From Chionoecetes opilio (lineage: Eukaryota; Arthropoda; Malacostraca; Decapoda; Majidae), in the NCBI GenBank assembly GCA_016584305.1, contig JACEEZ010022926.1, positions 225,001 to 289,000 on the forward strand: a DNA stretch of 64,000 nucleotides, in the 5' to 3' direction. Below, one piece after another: positions 20,840 through 32,199 of this stretch. Position numbers and translations under genes: made by a program. Positions within the stretch are counted from its first letter, which is position 1. Every line of letters starts with the position of its first letter. Under the pieces are notes generated by a model. It was not told the DNA's origin. It did no database searches and saw only the letters and a program-made list of their open reading frames with translations.

Positions 20840-22736
20840 TCATAGGGTGATCAGAGGGAAGGGGGGAAGGGTGCAGTGGGGAGAATGATGGAGAAGGTGG
20901 GGAACAGGGGGAACAGGGGGGAAGTTGGGCGGCAGAAGGAGGAAGAGGGGTAGGTGAGGGGTAGGTGGAAGATGGGATGGAAGAGGATGTATCTCAGCTG
21001 AGACTTTGAGGGTTGAGAATGAAGGTGGGGATGATGAGGCGGTTTGTGAAGAGGGCAGAGGGGACATGTCTTGAGGTTGAGCGAGGTACTCCTCGATCAT
21101 AGCCATGGTCTCAACAGGAGAGTCAGGACGGGAGACCTGGAAGGCACAGGGTTTCTTAGTAGATGTAGAAAGTGGGGTGTGAGGAGCTGAGAAGGGAGAA
21201 ACAGTGGAACGTTTCGGGGGGGAGGAAAGGGAAGAATGTTTAGGTCGTCTGGCAAGAGTAGGCCGAGGAGGGGAGCGTTGAGGAAGTGGTGTGGGTATTG
21301 AGGAAGGGGTAGAGGTCGGAGTATCTGGGCTGAGGATGGCAAAGGGGTTACTTATGGAGAGAAAGGGGGCAGCAGGAGGAGCAAATGAAGGACGAGTAGT
21401 GGGAGGTAGAGGAACAGGGAAAGAGAGGGTAGGAGAGATTGTAGTAGGAGGGTCCAGAAAAGTGGGATTGGAAATAAGCTGGGAGACGGGGGTAGGCGAA
21501 AAGCCTAGGCGGCGAGCTTCCTGGCGGGCTTCCCATAAAGTGAAGCCCTTCTTAAATCTGATGGATGCCACTTCTGATTCGAAGTGGTTGACAGGGCAAC
21601 CCCTGTAGAAGACGTGGGAACCACTACAGTTCGCACAAGTGGGAGATGTTGCAGGACACGTGGAACGAGCATGGCCAGGTTGAGCATAAAATGGGCAGCG
21701 GGCAGAGGATCAGCAGTGCTTGGCAGGGTGGCTAAAATGCCAGCAGGACTGGCACTGGCATGGAGTAGGACGGTAAGGTTTAACAGAGTAGTGGACCCCG
21801 GCAACATAAATGCTATCAGGGAGATCTTGTCTTTTGAAAGTGACTTTGGCAATGTTGGTAGGGAACTTACGGCGGCCCCGGGGTGGGATGGTGTAGCAGT
21901 AAACTGCAACGGCATCATAATCCTCTGTCAAAAGGTCGAGGAGGACATCCGCGCACTCAGACCATTCGGTGTCATCGACTTTGCAAGAACGCGGGGGGGA
22001 TGGAAACTGTTCCAGTGCAGGTGTTAAGAGCAATGTCGGGCATGATGTCGAATGGGTTGCTGTCGAGGTCTTTAAGGTTGAGCAGTGCATGAGCTTGGGC
22101 CTCGGTGTCAACAGTCACCAGGCGGGACCGGTCGGGGCGGGTACGGAATGCAACCTTGCCAACTTGCCGTTGGAGGCATGCCGTGAAACGTAGGGCATTA
22201 GCAGAGTAAGGGGCGGTGCTAGGGACGATGAAGAAACGGTCCCACTTTGCAGGACCAAAAAGAGTGTCGAAGGAGGGGTGAGGGAGAGAAGTAGATGGGC
22301 GTGGGTGTGAGGAAGAGGAGACCGTGCGGACTGTAGTTCTCCAGGGGCGGGAGAAGGGTTGTAGGGTGCAAGAGTAGCTACACAGGATGAGGAGGAGGAC
22401 AAAGAAGAATGGGGAGGAGGAAGGGTAGAGGAAGGATCTGGAGGGGTAGAGCAGGGAGGCAAGGATGGAGAAGGTATGGAAGAGGTAGAGGGTTTGTGGG
22501 CTGGAGTGTCACCTGGTGCTGAGGATGGATTCTTGATCTGGCTAGGGGGCTCAGGAGCACTAAGTGACTCTGAGGGTCGAGTTTTGGGTACGGGCAAATC
22601 AGTATTCCGGGCCGTAGTCAAAAGAGGAGCAGGGGTCGGTAAACCAGGGGTTTAGGGAGCAGGGATCAGTAGGGTCATTTGGTAGAGGGGCCGGCCCTGA
22701 AGCCCCTATAAAAGTTATATTATCATCATTGGCCAT
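20840..22736 (-). pseudogene. LINE ORF1 (Gag-like, CCHC zinc knuckles), frameshifted
   Basis: The proposed start MANDDNITFIGASGPAPLPN is at 22736. A proline/serine-rich region follows. Around 22260-22000 the frames read WDRFFIVPSTAPYSANALRF and later ECADVLLDLLTEDYDAVAVY and KVTFKRQDLPDSIYVAGVHY. Three knuckles follow: CQSCWHFSHPAKHC (CX2CX4HX4C), CPFYAQPGHARSTC (second Cys lost) and CANCSGSHVFYRGC. This is the I/jockey/R1-type Gag layout that binds element RNA. The rest, 21571-20840, is a low-complexity P/S/T tail. At least three frameshifts separate these blocks. Confidence 0.7.
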
Positions 22737-23299
22737 GGTGAGCCTGGAGTAAAGAGGGGGAAATAAACAGTCATCCCCTTAAGACCCCCATGAAGGGAAA
22801 GAGCACAGGTACAAAGGGTATACCATGCCCGTGGCACCCTGAGGCCGTTCATGCCTGACCCGAAGCCAGCCTCATATCCCATCAGCACGGCACTCACACC
22901 TTAGGAGGAAAGGGGGATAGGAGGAGGTACAAGAGGTGAGATAGAGGGAAGGAGGGGAAAAAGGAGGAAGACAGGAAAGGTCAGGCAAAATTCGTCAGAC
23001 CGAGGACAGGGGCCCTTAGCCAAGGGAGCGACCAGGTCGTCCCCATGGCGTCAGGCCCCAATCCTCGGGCCCGAAACCCCCCCACGATGACAGCGGGCCT
23101 GGGAACGGGGGGGAATCAAGAAAGATGCTAAAACACATACCCAATGTTACTGTTTATATAAGAGATGTTGGCTATTGTCAATCCACTTTTCTTTCACCCT
23201 AATTTTCGAGAACTGCACATCACACACGCACAATGTTTCAGGAATAAAGTGATTCACGAAGGGATGCCACAGAAGGCCTAACTTCTAATCTTTCTGGGT

Positions 23300-24112
23300 T
23301 TTTTCTGAATAGGCAGAGCAAACCTTGCTTTGTTCAATGCCTCAAAAACCCAAATTCTTCACCTATCTACTCAACATAACCTTCCAGACCTTCCATCCCC
23401 TCTTCTTCAATAACATTTAGCTGTTTCCCTCTTTAAGTAAGAATATTCTTGGGCTATCCTATACTAAAAATCTCAACTGGAAATTTCACATCTCATCTAT
23501 TGCTAAATCAGCTTCTCAGAAGTTAGGTGTCCTGTGTCATCTGCGTCCATTTTTTTCTCCCTCCCAGTTGCTTGCTCTGTACAGGGGCCTTATCCACCCA
23601 TGTATGGTGTATGCCTCTCACGTTTGGGGAAGATCCACTCATACAGCTCTCCTAAACAGGGTAAAGGCACAAACTTTTCGTCTCATCAACTCCCCTCTTC
23701 TAATTGAATGTTTTCAATCATTAAATCACTGCCCCAATGTTTCCTCTCTTGCTATCTTCTACTGTTATTTTCATGCTTACTGCTCTTCTGAACTTGCTAA
23801 CTGCATGCCTGCCCCCTCTCCCATGGCCTCGCTGCACAAGATTTTCTACTTACTCTCATCCCTATTTTGTCAATCTTCCTAATGCAAGAGTTAACCAATA
23901 TCTTCACTCTTTCATCCTTTTCATTGGTAAATTTTGGAACTCTTCTGTTTCTATTTTTCCACCTTATTACTACTGAATTTTTTTTTAAATAGGAGTGTCA
24001 ATACACCTTCCAAACTAAATTTGCCCTCCCAATTTTTTCATTCTCTTACTTTCTACTTCTTAGGGGCTGGCAGCTAGTGGGCTTTTTTTTTTTTTTTTGC
24101 CCTTGGCCAGTT
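23300..24112 (+). mobile_element. Jockey-like LINE 3' part (copy 3)
   Basis: The plus strand carries, in several broken frames, NASKTQILHLSTQHNLPD (about 23340), then LLALYRGLIHPCMVYASHVW, STHTALLNRV and PNARVNQYLHSF, and the shared 3' UTR ending 'gcccttggccagttccttat'. It is the same family as 1304-1880 and 13683-13950 but extends further 5'. An internal T-run at about 24083-24100 replaces part of the 3' UTR. Confidence 0.75.
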
Positions 24113-24521
24113 CCTTATGATGGGGAAAATAAATACAGGTTAGTGCTGTCTGGATTGCCCATTGAAACCCTCCGTGCCTTCTCACAATTTCTATTATGTT
24201 CTCACACATGCAGTAAATTTTTTTGGGATTAAATAGTTTATACTGATGCATTTTATCTCGTGTAAGACAAAATGCTATATATCAAAAGGAGCAGTACACA
24301 TGTGTTCCTGTTTTGTCTTCTCTTCCAATGTCCTTCCTTACAGTATTCAATGAAAGAAAGCTGCAGCATCACAGCAATTTAAAAACGCTTGCTTAGCTGC
24401 TTCAAAGATCCATCACAGTACACATAATAGCTATATGATGATTCAAAATCGTGGAAGAAATATGTATTAAAAATGTAGGATAATGTAAAAAATTTACTTT
24501 AATTTCCCAACTTAAACATAC

Positions 24522-24625
24522 CTTGATACGAGTGGCAGAATAAGCTTTTTGTCCTGTGTCATATAGTGGGAATAATAATTCATTGAGTCAGTGAACCATT
24601 GAGGTGGCCTGTCATGATTATAAGA
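24522..24625 (-). CDS. Possible internal exon of an unidentified gene
   Basis: On the minus strand a pyrimidine-containing acceptor (tcatttcaactag before 24625) and a good donor (ATCAAG then gtatgt after 24522) bound an open 104-nt segment. It reads SYNHDRPPQWFTDSMNYYSH and then YMTQDKKLILPLVS. Its phase does not join directly to the exon at 17987, so it is either another gene, a non-adjacent exon or a chance frame. I do not recognise the peptide. Confidence 0.25.
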
Positions 24626-24723
24626 CTAGTTGAAATGATTAGGTATGACTTTCTGATGTGATGACGAAGCAGGCTGAGGTACGCGTGAGGCGGCCTGGGG
24701 TGCATGTGTTTTGAACCAATAGT

Positions 24724-25240
24724 GTGTTTCTAACCATAAATCATATCAAATGCATTCGCCAATGCACTCCATGCCACCACCATGGGTCAGTATCGCACAG
24801 ACTCTTAACAGATAAGACAATGTTGATAAGACAAGCATCCCAATGCCTGGATGTTACCCTAACCCGCCTGAGCCTTGAGTCACAACACTCTTGGGGTACC
24901 TGCATTGCTTGCTTCTATCCCTTGACCCGTATTGTCCCTGGTGCAGAAATGTTTAGGAGACCATTGAACACTTCCTATTCCTGTGTCCACACTTCCACTC
25001 CTACCGACAACACCTAAGCAGTCAACTCCTCATCCTGATCGTATCCACCATTAATCTGTCCACCCTGCTGACAACTACTATCACCCATCCGTCATTTCAC
25101 TCCACCATCATCCGCCTCACTGGTGCCACCCTGAAGAGGACTGACAGCTCTCGGGCCTGTGATTGCTTCACAGGGCTATACCACGGCGAATATCATCGAT
25201 CCCAGCATTACTGCCCTTCAACAACAACAAATATACTTGC
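24724..25240 (+). pseudogene. I/R1-like LINE ORF2 C-terminus and 3' UTR
   Basis: Frames give CTPCHHHGSVSH, then AEMFRRPLNTSYSCVHTSTP, then LSTLLTTTITHPSFHSTIIR and LTGATLKRTDSS. This matches the region after RNase H in I/R1-like LINEs: a Cys/His motif, 'ET.EHFL..CP', and a final '..IRLTCAFLK.TGQL.RL'. The tail 'ggctataccacggcgaatat' resembles the 3' UTR of the fragments in Tigger elements A and D. Confidence 0.55.
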
Positions 25241-25424
25241 CAACGATACACCTACTTCAGGTGATCTTATTTTTTTACTCAATTTTGCTCTAGACTGTAA
25301 TGCACTTTCTGCCTTTTAGGAGGCATTTTTAATACATAGGAATAAAAATTATCATATATGTATATCTCTTGAAAAATAGCTGCAAATAAGCAGCAACGCA
25401 TGGCGTACGTGCAGTAAACATATA

Positions 25425-25600
25425 CAGTAAAACCTCGATAAGTCGATAATCGTTAAGGCGGAATTACTGATAAGTCGTAATGGCTAGCAAAAATTGATTT
25501 TAAATATAATTTCACACTTTGAAAAATATGGTTTTCTGTACGCGTTTTTTTGTTTGTGCCTATAGCGCCTATAGGCAGTGACCTCCAGACGGCTTCAATA
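25425..25600. mobile_element. Tigger-like left end with a retroelement tail
   Basis: A TA-flanked terminus, cagtaaaacctcgataagtc (25425), carries the repeated word 'ataagtcg'. About 120 bases inside is a T-run followed by 'gtgcctatagcgcctatagg' and 'cagtgacctccaga'. This is copy 3 of the tail repeat of 3488-3612. I could not find a matching right end within the next few kb. Confidence 0.5.
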
Positions 25601-26360
25601 TGAAAAAAGTATCCACCAAATTGGAAAACGTATCCAAATAATATCCAATATTTTTCTTCAAATATATGTTACATGGGAAGCTAATTATATAAAATACGTT
25701 ATGTTGATTAACACCTTAAGATTGGCAGCCAGGGTTCCTGGGCTGCCTGGCAGCAGAGAATGCTTCTATAATCTTTTCTAGTAGGTTTTTCTCTAGCATA
25801 ATAAAAAAAAATCAGCTACACTAATATATTCATTCTTACAACTAAACACTAACACCCAAATGCTAACACCACTTGCTAATTCTACTTATAGTACGTATCT
25901 CACGAGATATAAACCTCGCATAAAAATAAGCGAGGCATAGAGCGGCAGCATGGGCAAGAGGCAGCTATTCAACACGAAGGTAGGAGACTGGCGAGAGGTA
26001 ATGTGGTGGTGATGGTGGACGCCAATGGGGTGGAAAGGCAGCTGGTGTTTGTAATATCAGTGCGGAGCTCCTCAAAGCTGGGGGCGAGGCCATGATCTGT
26101 GGGTTGCATGCTGTCCTGACTGCCGTGTGCAATCAGGTACCATTCCTCCTCTGGAAAAGGGGCTGGTCGTCCCTCTCTGGAAAGGGAAAGGGGACCGTCA
26201 GGACTGCAACACTTAACCGCGTTATTTACACTTGGGGGGGGGGCTCGACGTTCCAGGCAAGGTGCCTTGCCCATCTATTGCTGACACGGATCCGCATCAT
26301 CTGCTGAAAGCATCAGAGACCTCAGCAGTCCTTGCGTTCACAGCCTGTTAAGTCAACAAC
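25600..26360. other. No gene recognised
   Basis: I found no recognisable coding blocks or terminal repeats here. The plus-strand decayed RTE copy starts after about 26370. Confidence 0.4.
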
Positions 26361-26369
26361 GAACCAGTA

Positions 26370-27600
26370 TCCTAGCGCTTCGTGTCCTGGTGGGGAACTG
26401 CCGACATGAGTTTGACAGGGATGCTTGCAGCCTATGTTTATCTCAAAGAAGGCGTTTTGACTCAGTGGCATTGTGAGTCACTCTGGGATCATTCTTGCGC
26501 CTTCCGTGGTATTCCTGCAAGGACTGATTGGTTTGATGACTGGTCTGTACTCTGGACTCGAGAAAGTGATGTGAAGTGTGGGGAGGTGTATCCCTTCTTT
26601 CCCTGTTCATACAGGATGAGGCAAGGGTGCGTCCTGCCCATGCACTTTTCCAACACTTGTATGGACTGGGTATTGGACAAAGTTGTAGATCAAGTGATTT
26701 GTGGGGCATCCCTCAGCACGACCAAGATCATGGATCTTGTTTTTGCCGATGTGCAGTAATCTTTGCTGATCGCTAGAGGTCCTGGTGATGGCTCTCGAGT
26801 GGCTGCACGGGATGCAAAGCCTTTGGGACTTGAGGCTCGTGGCTTTAAAACTAAGGTCCAGGTGTTTGGAGGCTTACTAGATGAACAGTAAAGTCTGTTC
26901 ATGCGCTGCGGTGAGGACATTGAGATCTTGAAAATTTTACATACCTGGTAGCGCTGTCATAATGACGGCGGGTCAGGGGGGGGGTGGGGGGGGGGGGGGG
27001 GGGCGTCAAGAGTCTAACGGTGGTTGCATAGCCCACGGTGTTAGGACTCCGCTCAGCAGGAGTATTTGGCGTTGTCGGTACTTAGCAGGAGGGCAAAGAT
27101 CCGGATCCTTCACGTCGCTTGTGATCCCTGTCTTACTCTATGGTTGTGAGACATGGACCTAAATCGCGCCTTGAGAGACGAAATCGATGCCTTTGGAAAT
27201 AAATGTCTTCGCAGAATCATGGGGTATCGCTGGGATGATTACGTGTCAAAACACCAGACGGATTGCAAAAAACCGAAAAATAAGCGACTTGAATCTCGAG
27301 GCCTATTACCTGCATAGTCCGTTCAGCCCAACTTCGCCTATATGGCCACATGGCAAACCCGCTACCCTGAAACTGGATTCCTTCCCATCGGTTGTATCTG
27401 TAAAAGACATCCGGCGTGAGGCGGCCAAGGGGCACCACAAGGCTCGTGGCTGGGGCAAGTTGATGCTTTCGTGTCGCGAGCTGCTTGATATGGGAAAGGA
27501 GCTGCATGGGGAACTCCGCGCGTGGTGAACCCCGGGAGTGGCGTCGTAGGGTGGGCGAGGCGACGCGCCCCCCGGCGTATGCCCCCAATGATTGATTGAT
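26370..27600 (+). pseudogene. Decayed RTE-like LINE copy
   Basis: This parallels the intact frame at 18837-20088 on the opposite strand. It has MLAAYVYLKEGV (DLKKAFD box damaged), the RT box MRQGCVLPMHF, DLVFADVQ in place of FADDA, VIPVLLYGCETWT and the 3' end 'gcgtatgcccccaatgattg' with a (ATTG)n tail. Many frameshifts and stops are present. A poly-G run at 26976-27003 interrupts it. Confidence 0.8.
26976..27003 (+). repeat. Poly-G tract
   Basis: A near-continuous G run with one T lies inside the decayed RTE copy. It could form a G-quadruplex, and its length may be affected by sequencing error. Confidence 0.8.
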
Positions 27601-27629
27601 TGAAACCTGCAGCGTTCTACAAACAGCTA

Positions 27630-28150
27630 AGAATAAAGTGTGTGGTGTACGGGGAACATGTGTAGAAGCTACTGTATTTTTTTATATAGGTTCAGATAGA
27701 TCTTATGCATCTTGTAGATTTGTAAAGAAGATTAAGCCTAGGTGGGTATCTTCAGAACACATTTCTTATTCAGCCTTTGGAGGAAGTAAGAGTACTACAG
27801 GTACCCAAGTAATGTATATATGATATATATTTATTGTCATGGTACTGGACATTCATTACTTGCCGTAGAAATTCTCACAATATGTGCACCTTTGCTACGC
27901 CCATATGTTTCACTTGAAAGTTTAAAGGCCTTTGACAAAGTACAGCTTGCTGATGATAATGTGAGAAGAAAAAAAAATTTGCAGTAGACATTTTGGTAGG
28001 TCTGGATGCCTATTGGAGATTTATGATTCCTAACAATTGTTTGAAGACTGAGGGATTAGTAGTTCAAGAGTCAGTATTTGGTTGGAATTTATCTGGGTCA
28101 TGCACAGCTCCTGCCAATGGGATAGGTATGTCTTCTCAGCTGTTGTGCAT
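27630..28150 (+). pseudogene. BEL/Pao retrotransposon aspartic protease-like region (fragment)
   Basis: Plus-strand frames give GTCVEATVFFYIGSDRSYAS and FVKKIKPRWVSSEHISYSAF. After a gap they give FDKVQLADDN, then VGLDAYWRFMIPNNCLKTEG and LVVQESVFGWNLSGS. This order is the DUF1758-type protease region of BEL/Pao pol proteins ('DTGSDRSY ... GLD.YW....G.VV..T.FGW.LSG'). The catalytic DTGS is changed to YIGS, so the protease is dead. No LTRs or RT of this element were found nearby. Confidence 0.65.
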
Positions 28151-28224
28151 TAATAGCTTTTCTGAACAAGCATGCGGGCTGGCGAATGTGGGTGCGGGGC
28201 TACACTTGTTTTTCCGTACATTCC

Positions 28225-28580
28225 CGTCACTTCGCTGGTTTCTGAGACACTGCTATCATTTCCTGCCAGCTTTTACCCCCTTGAGGCCCCAGAACGTAAT
28301 TTCCATTGTAATTTGGATATCATTAACAAATTTTTGTTTGATATATGCAATATTTTATAGATATGAACCTATTTTAGTATCCTCGTCGACTAACTAATTT
28401 GGTATCTTGAAGTACTCGTAATTTTATGGCTAACAACAGACGACTTTTTTATTGCAAAGAAAAAATCCTGGGCGTGAAGGAGTTACAGATTTCCTAAGAT
28501 AAAAATTCTCATCTGAAAAACCCAATTTTTGCACAAAAAATTAGTCAAGTGTCTCAGAAGATGACCGCACAGTCTCGACC
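28225..28580. repeat. Foldback repeat with 'tttctgagacactg' ends (copy 1)
   Basis: The left end 'gctggtttctgagacactgc' (about 28225) is mirrored by 'caagtgtctcagaagatgac' near 28548-28567. The same pair bounds 30903-31412. Its interior has no coding potential. This is a MITE-like element of unknown family. Confidence 0.55.
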
Positions 28581-28589
28581 ATTTTTTTA

Positions 28590-29290
28590 CCTTTGGGTGC
28601 TGTCATTCAAGATGAAGAACGGAACTGTCCCGACAATAGGAACACTTGCCGACGAGAAAAAATTGGAACACTCACCCATGTCCGGCGAGAATTCCTATCG
28701 GCGGACAGTTTCCATAGGACCGAGTCGACGATTGCTCTTTCAACAACCGGGCTGGCCAGATGGTTGGCAGCAGTACCTGACGGCCACAATAGCAGGAAAC
28801 CCCAGCACTGCTAGCAACTCTTGGCCATAAAGGGGGAATGGGGGAATTCGGAGTCACACCGAGAAGCAGGGCTGCCTCGTAGCAGTGAGGTCAACCTTAC
28901 TGTGTCATAGAGGGCACAATTGGTAATTTCCCACGTGTGACAAACCGAATTAACTTTTGGTGGAAAACGAAAATATTTTTTTCTCTAGTGAGTTTTGAAT
29001 GTGTTTTTGGGTTAATATATCGTTTACTCAACCCTGCCATATCGCACGCTGTTACTACTACCTTATGAAGGACTAATCTTTTTGTCATGAAACCACAAAT
29101 CTTCACCTAACCTACAAACCTTCATTGTCAAGCTGTTACCTCTTCAAAATCAATCACGAACAAAAATTACTAATAGGATAAATAGGTGCATACTCTCAAC
29201 CATGCGCCAATCAGCGGCAGTGTCCAGAGACCTTTGGGACACAAGGGCGCCTCTCTCGCCCTCTCCCAGTCCCAGGATCCCCGCTTTACA
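28590..29290. other. No gene recognised
   Basis: No feature was recognised except 'gaacacttgcc...gagaattcctatcggcg' words (about 28640-28710) that recur at 41875-41915, suggesting an old dispersed repeat. Confidence 0.4.
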
Positions 29291-29296
29291 GACGAG

Positions 29297-29373
29297 CAGC
29301 CAGGCTAGGTTAGGGTTATGGTTGAGGTTTAATTTAGATTTATTCTAAAAATAAACTAAACCTAACCTAGCCT
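29297..29373. repeat. Short hairpin with TTAGG-type arms
   Basis: The stem 'gccaggctaggttagg' at the left is inverted at the right (cctaacctagcctggc), with an AT-rich loop of about 45 bases. It is the first of the TTAGG-bearing foldbacks in this region. Confidence 0.65.
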
Positions 29374-29844
29374 GGCGCTGTCCGTGAAGCGAAAGGGGTT
29401 GGTGGGGCCCTCCGCAGTCTCTCCTCGTAGGACTTTTCTATGGCGAACAAGCCAGAGTTGCACATATTTATTCTTATTTAGAATCATTTTTGGGTCCGTG
29501 ATTTTGACAAAAGTAACAGCTTTTCCAAGATGTTTGAATGTCAGGGTAGAAAGACACGTATGACAAAAGATTAGTCCTTCAATAAGGTAATAAGCAAGAT
29601 ATAGCCCAACGGCTGATAAAACTAATTTTAACAACGTGAGAACTGAATTAATCTGCTAACCAGTTTGTCGAATTTTTTTTGTGTGTGTGCGAGTGATTTG
29701 TGACAAAGATTATTGAAAACCAAATTGAACCTGACCGCACATATAACAACCTACCTTTACCTAACTGAAAAAAAAAAAATAATGATTTTGCGATAGAACC
29801 GGTTAGCAATTGGTAATATTCTAGTCCTTTCCTGCCCTTATTAG

Positions 29845-30340
29845 TGGGGTTTTATTCTCCAGACTTCACAGATTCCTTCAGATACCTCTAAAACGTACTT
29901 ATAAAGTGGAGGAGAAATGACTCTTCACTTCCCCTCCCCCCCTAAACGACCCCTTGGATCCCTCAAAAATATAATTGGTTAATATTAGACTAATCTCCTC
30001 ATTATATCCCTTAACCTAACCTAAATTCACTAATAACCTCCTAGCGAGACTCCCATAAAAAAATTACTAACCTAACTTCATATAAACCTAGAACCTAGAC
30101 CTGGTAAATTTTAATTTTTCCTCCCAGCCAATCTTAGGTTTCGCTGGCAGGTTATTGGTAAGGTAAGGTTATTGTGAGGTTAGGTTAGTAATATTTATTT
30201 TTGGGGGGTCCCGGGGGGTAATTTAGGGTGAGGGGGGGGAGGGTGGGGTTGAAGGGGACATCTCTCCCCTACTTTATAATAACGTTTTAAGGTATCTTGA
30301 ATTGGGATCTGTGAAGGTCTGGAGAAAAAAAAAAAGGTTA
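29845..30340. repeat. MITE-like inverted-repeat element (copy 1)
   Basis: The left arm 'attctccagacttcacagat' and the right arm inverse ('atctgtgaaggtctggagaa' at about 30308-30327) enclose C-rich and G-rich stretches and several CCTAA/TTAGG tracts. The same layout occurs at 53905-54245. A single arm resembling it is at 42340-42440. It is non-coding. Confidence 0.6.
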
Positions 30341-30527
30341 TAGTGGACCGAGAACTGCGCAGTCGCCTCCCGCTGTTAACCACTTACGTTTTTTCTCTAC
30401 ATTTTTTTATCTAGGGTACCGGTTACCGTTTTTACTGAATTATCCTCCCGGCAGGGCATGGCAGAGTGACCACTCCGACGGTTGGCGGGCAGCTGGCTTG
30501 TTTTCGTACAATTCCATTGTTATACGA

Positions 30528-30873
30528 GATCCCAGTTGAGTTTGCCTTCTGCGCATGCGCAGCGCCGCGCCACGTTAACACAGCACCAGTGACCGTTAAG
30601 TTAGGTAAAGGTCATGTTAGGCAAGGCTAATAAGCTTTTACCTGTTTCTGTATACCTAGCCTAACCTAACATAAGCTAACGGTCAGCAGTGCCAGTTTGG
30701 TTAGGCTAATAAGCTTTTACCTGTGTTTATGTATACCTAACCTAACCTGACCTTTTACCAGTTTCTGTATAATTATCCTAACCTAACATTTACCTAACCT
30801 AACTGTCACTGCTGCTGTGTTGATGGGACTCTGCGCATAAGCAGAAGGCCAACTCAACAGGGATCTCGTAACT
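30528..30873. repeat. Foldback element with TTAGG-containing arms
   Basis: Arms of about 100 bases (30528-30625 and 30775-30873) match in inverse orientation. Shared words include 'acgagatcccagttgagt', 'gccttctgcgcatgcgcag' and 'cacagcaccagtgaccgtta', followed by gttaggtaaa. The centre contains two copies of 'aagcttttacctgt' and CCTAACCTAA tracts. Confidence 0.7.
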
Positions 30874-30902
30874 TAGGGATTTCGCATAACACCGTCACCT
30901 CC

Positions 30903-31412
30903 CTGGTTTCTGAGACACTGACTATTATTTCCTGACCAAGTTTTCGTGCTTTCTCTGATAGAGATACATTTCTATCAATGGAAACGGTGACCCTACGATT
31001 TGGTGATGAAAAAAATTTAAAAACTTTTTAATGAGTTTCCGGAAAATATAAATATCTCCATCTGAAAAAGCATGGTATAAGTGCAGTTTAAATCAATACA
31101 CGATCGGTGGTTTTAAGTATCCTGAAAGTTTCATTCTCATCATAAGGAGTATTTCTTACCCCTACAGGAGCTGGCAGATATTAAAAATAACACAAGGAGT
31201 GTCTGGGGGGGGCAAAACCCCCCAAGCGAGGTTAGGTTACGTAATCAATGCCCGGGTAGTAAGTTAATTAGCAGGGGGGTCTGGGAAGCTCAGCCCCCCC
31301 CCCTTAAAGTTAGGAAAGTATTGGTCAATAGGGAGTACTATTTGAAACTCCATATTTACCAAAAACACTAATTTTAGGCAAGGAAAAACTAGTCAGTGTC
31401 TCAGAAAATGAC
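30903..31412. repeat. Foldback repeat with 'tttctgagacactg' ends (copy 2)
   Basis: The left end 'tggtttctgagacactgact' and right end 'agtcagtgtctcagaaaatg' are inverse. A central part ('cggtggttttaagtatcctg', 'aaggagtatttctt', then a G-run/C-run pair) recurs without ends at about 36408-36660. This is a MITE-like element. Confidence 0.6.
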
Positions 31413-31667
31413 CGCGCAGTCCTCGTCCATTTCTACCAAACAAATCACTAATAAGAGCGGGAAAGAACTATAGAATTTGGTAAATTTCTAGCGTTTGCCC
31501 ATACTCTCCCCATTCCCCCAAACAAGCTTGGGAACTTGTGGAAATGCGGGGTTTTCGGTAACTGAGCAAATAATGCGTCCAAATCATCAATCCAGAAATC
31601 CAATCCATTTTCCCTAGATCTAGGGAATTCTTACAACATCCATAACTCAAAAAGTATGTAGTTGCGA

Positions 31668-32046
31668 CGAATATTGGTAATAATGGAGGAGAGTTTCACG
31701 TTCGTTTTCAGACACACCAACTACTTTTTCTTGGCCTACAATAGGTGCTTGTTCTAATGGTGCTAGTTTTATTTTGCGCAAACCAAAAAAAAAAAAAAAA
31801 AAAAAAAAAAATTTAAATGAAACCTAACCTAACCTTGTTTTAATGAAACCCAACCCAACCCAACCCAACCCAACCTAACCTTACAGGTTTTAAGGAAACC
31901 TAACCTAACCTTAACCACAAGTTTTTTTTTTTGGGGGGTTTGCGCAAAATAAAACTAGCACCATTAGAACAAGCACCTATTGTAGGCCAAGAAAAAGTAG
32001 TTGGTGTCTCTGAAAACGAACGTGAAACTCTCCTCCATTATAACCG
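31668..32046. repeat. Foldback element with a CCTAA/CCCAA core
   Basis: Arms of about 105 bases (about 31678-31785 and 31937-32043) are nearly identical inverses, with words 'gagtttcacgttcgttttca', 'cttggcctacaataggtgct' and 'ttttattttgcgcaaacc'. The core has a poly-A run (31783-31811), CCTAACCTAACC, five CCCAA units, CCTAA again and a poly-T run. Confidence 0.8.
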
Positions 32047-32199
32047 TATGGGCAAACACAAGAATAATACCTAGAATTTTACCAGCAAATGAATATTCAC
32101 ACAATTTGAACAACCTAGAATTTTACACATCAAAACTCATCCGAAAAAAAGTAGTTTCGTCCACCAAAGTGAATTCGGTGTCAAACAGGAATTCTTAAC

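Larger units (their letters stand above)
20270..23112 (-). mobile_element. I/R1-like LINE, 5'-complete, 3'-truncated
   Basis: The minus strand runs from a G/C-rich leader (23112 to about 22737) through ORF1 (from ATG at 22736) into the start of ORF2 (about 20610-20280), where it stops without reverse transcriptase. It has several frameshifts. A copy with 5' sequence but no 3' end is unusual, because target-primed insertion normally loses 5' sequence. A later deletion or rearrangement near 20270 is likely. Confidence 0.65.

Noticed and set aside
20840..21571. A 243-residue P/S-rich frame as a host gene
   Set aside because: It is in phase with the zinc-knuckle region of the LINE Gag and is best explained as its low-complexity tail.
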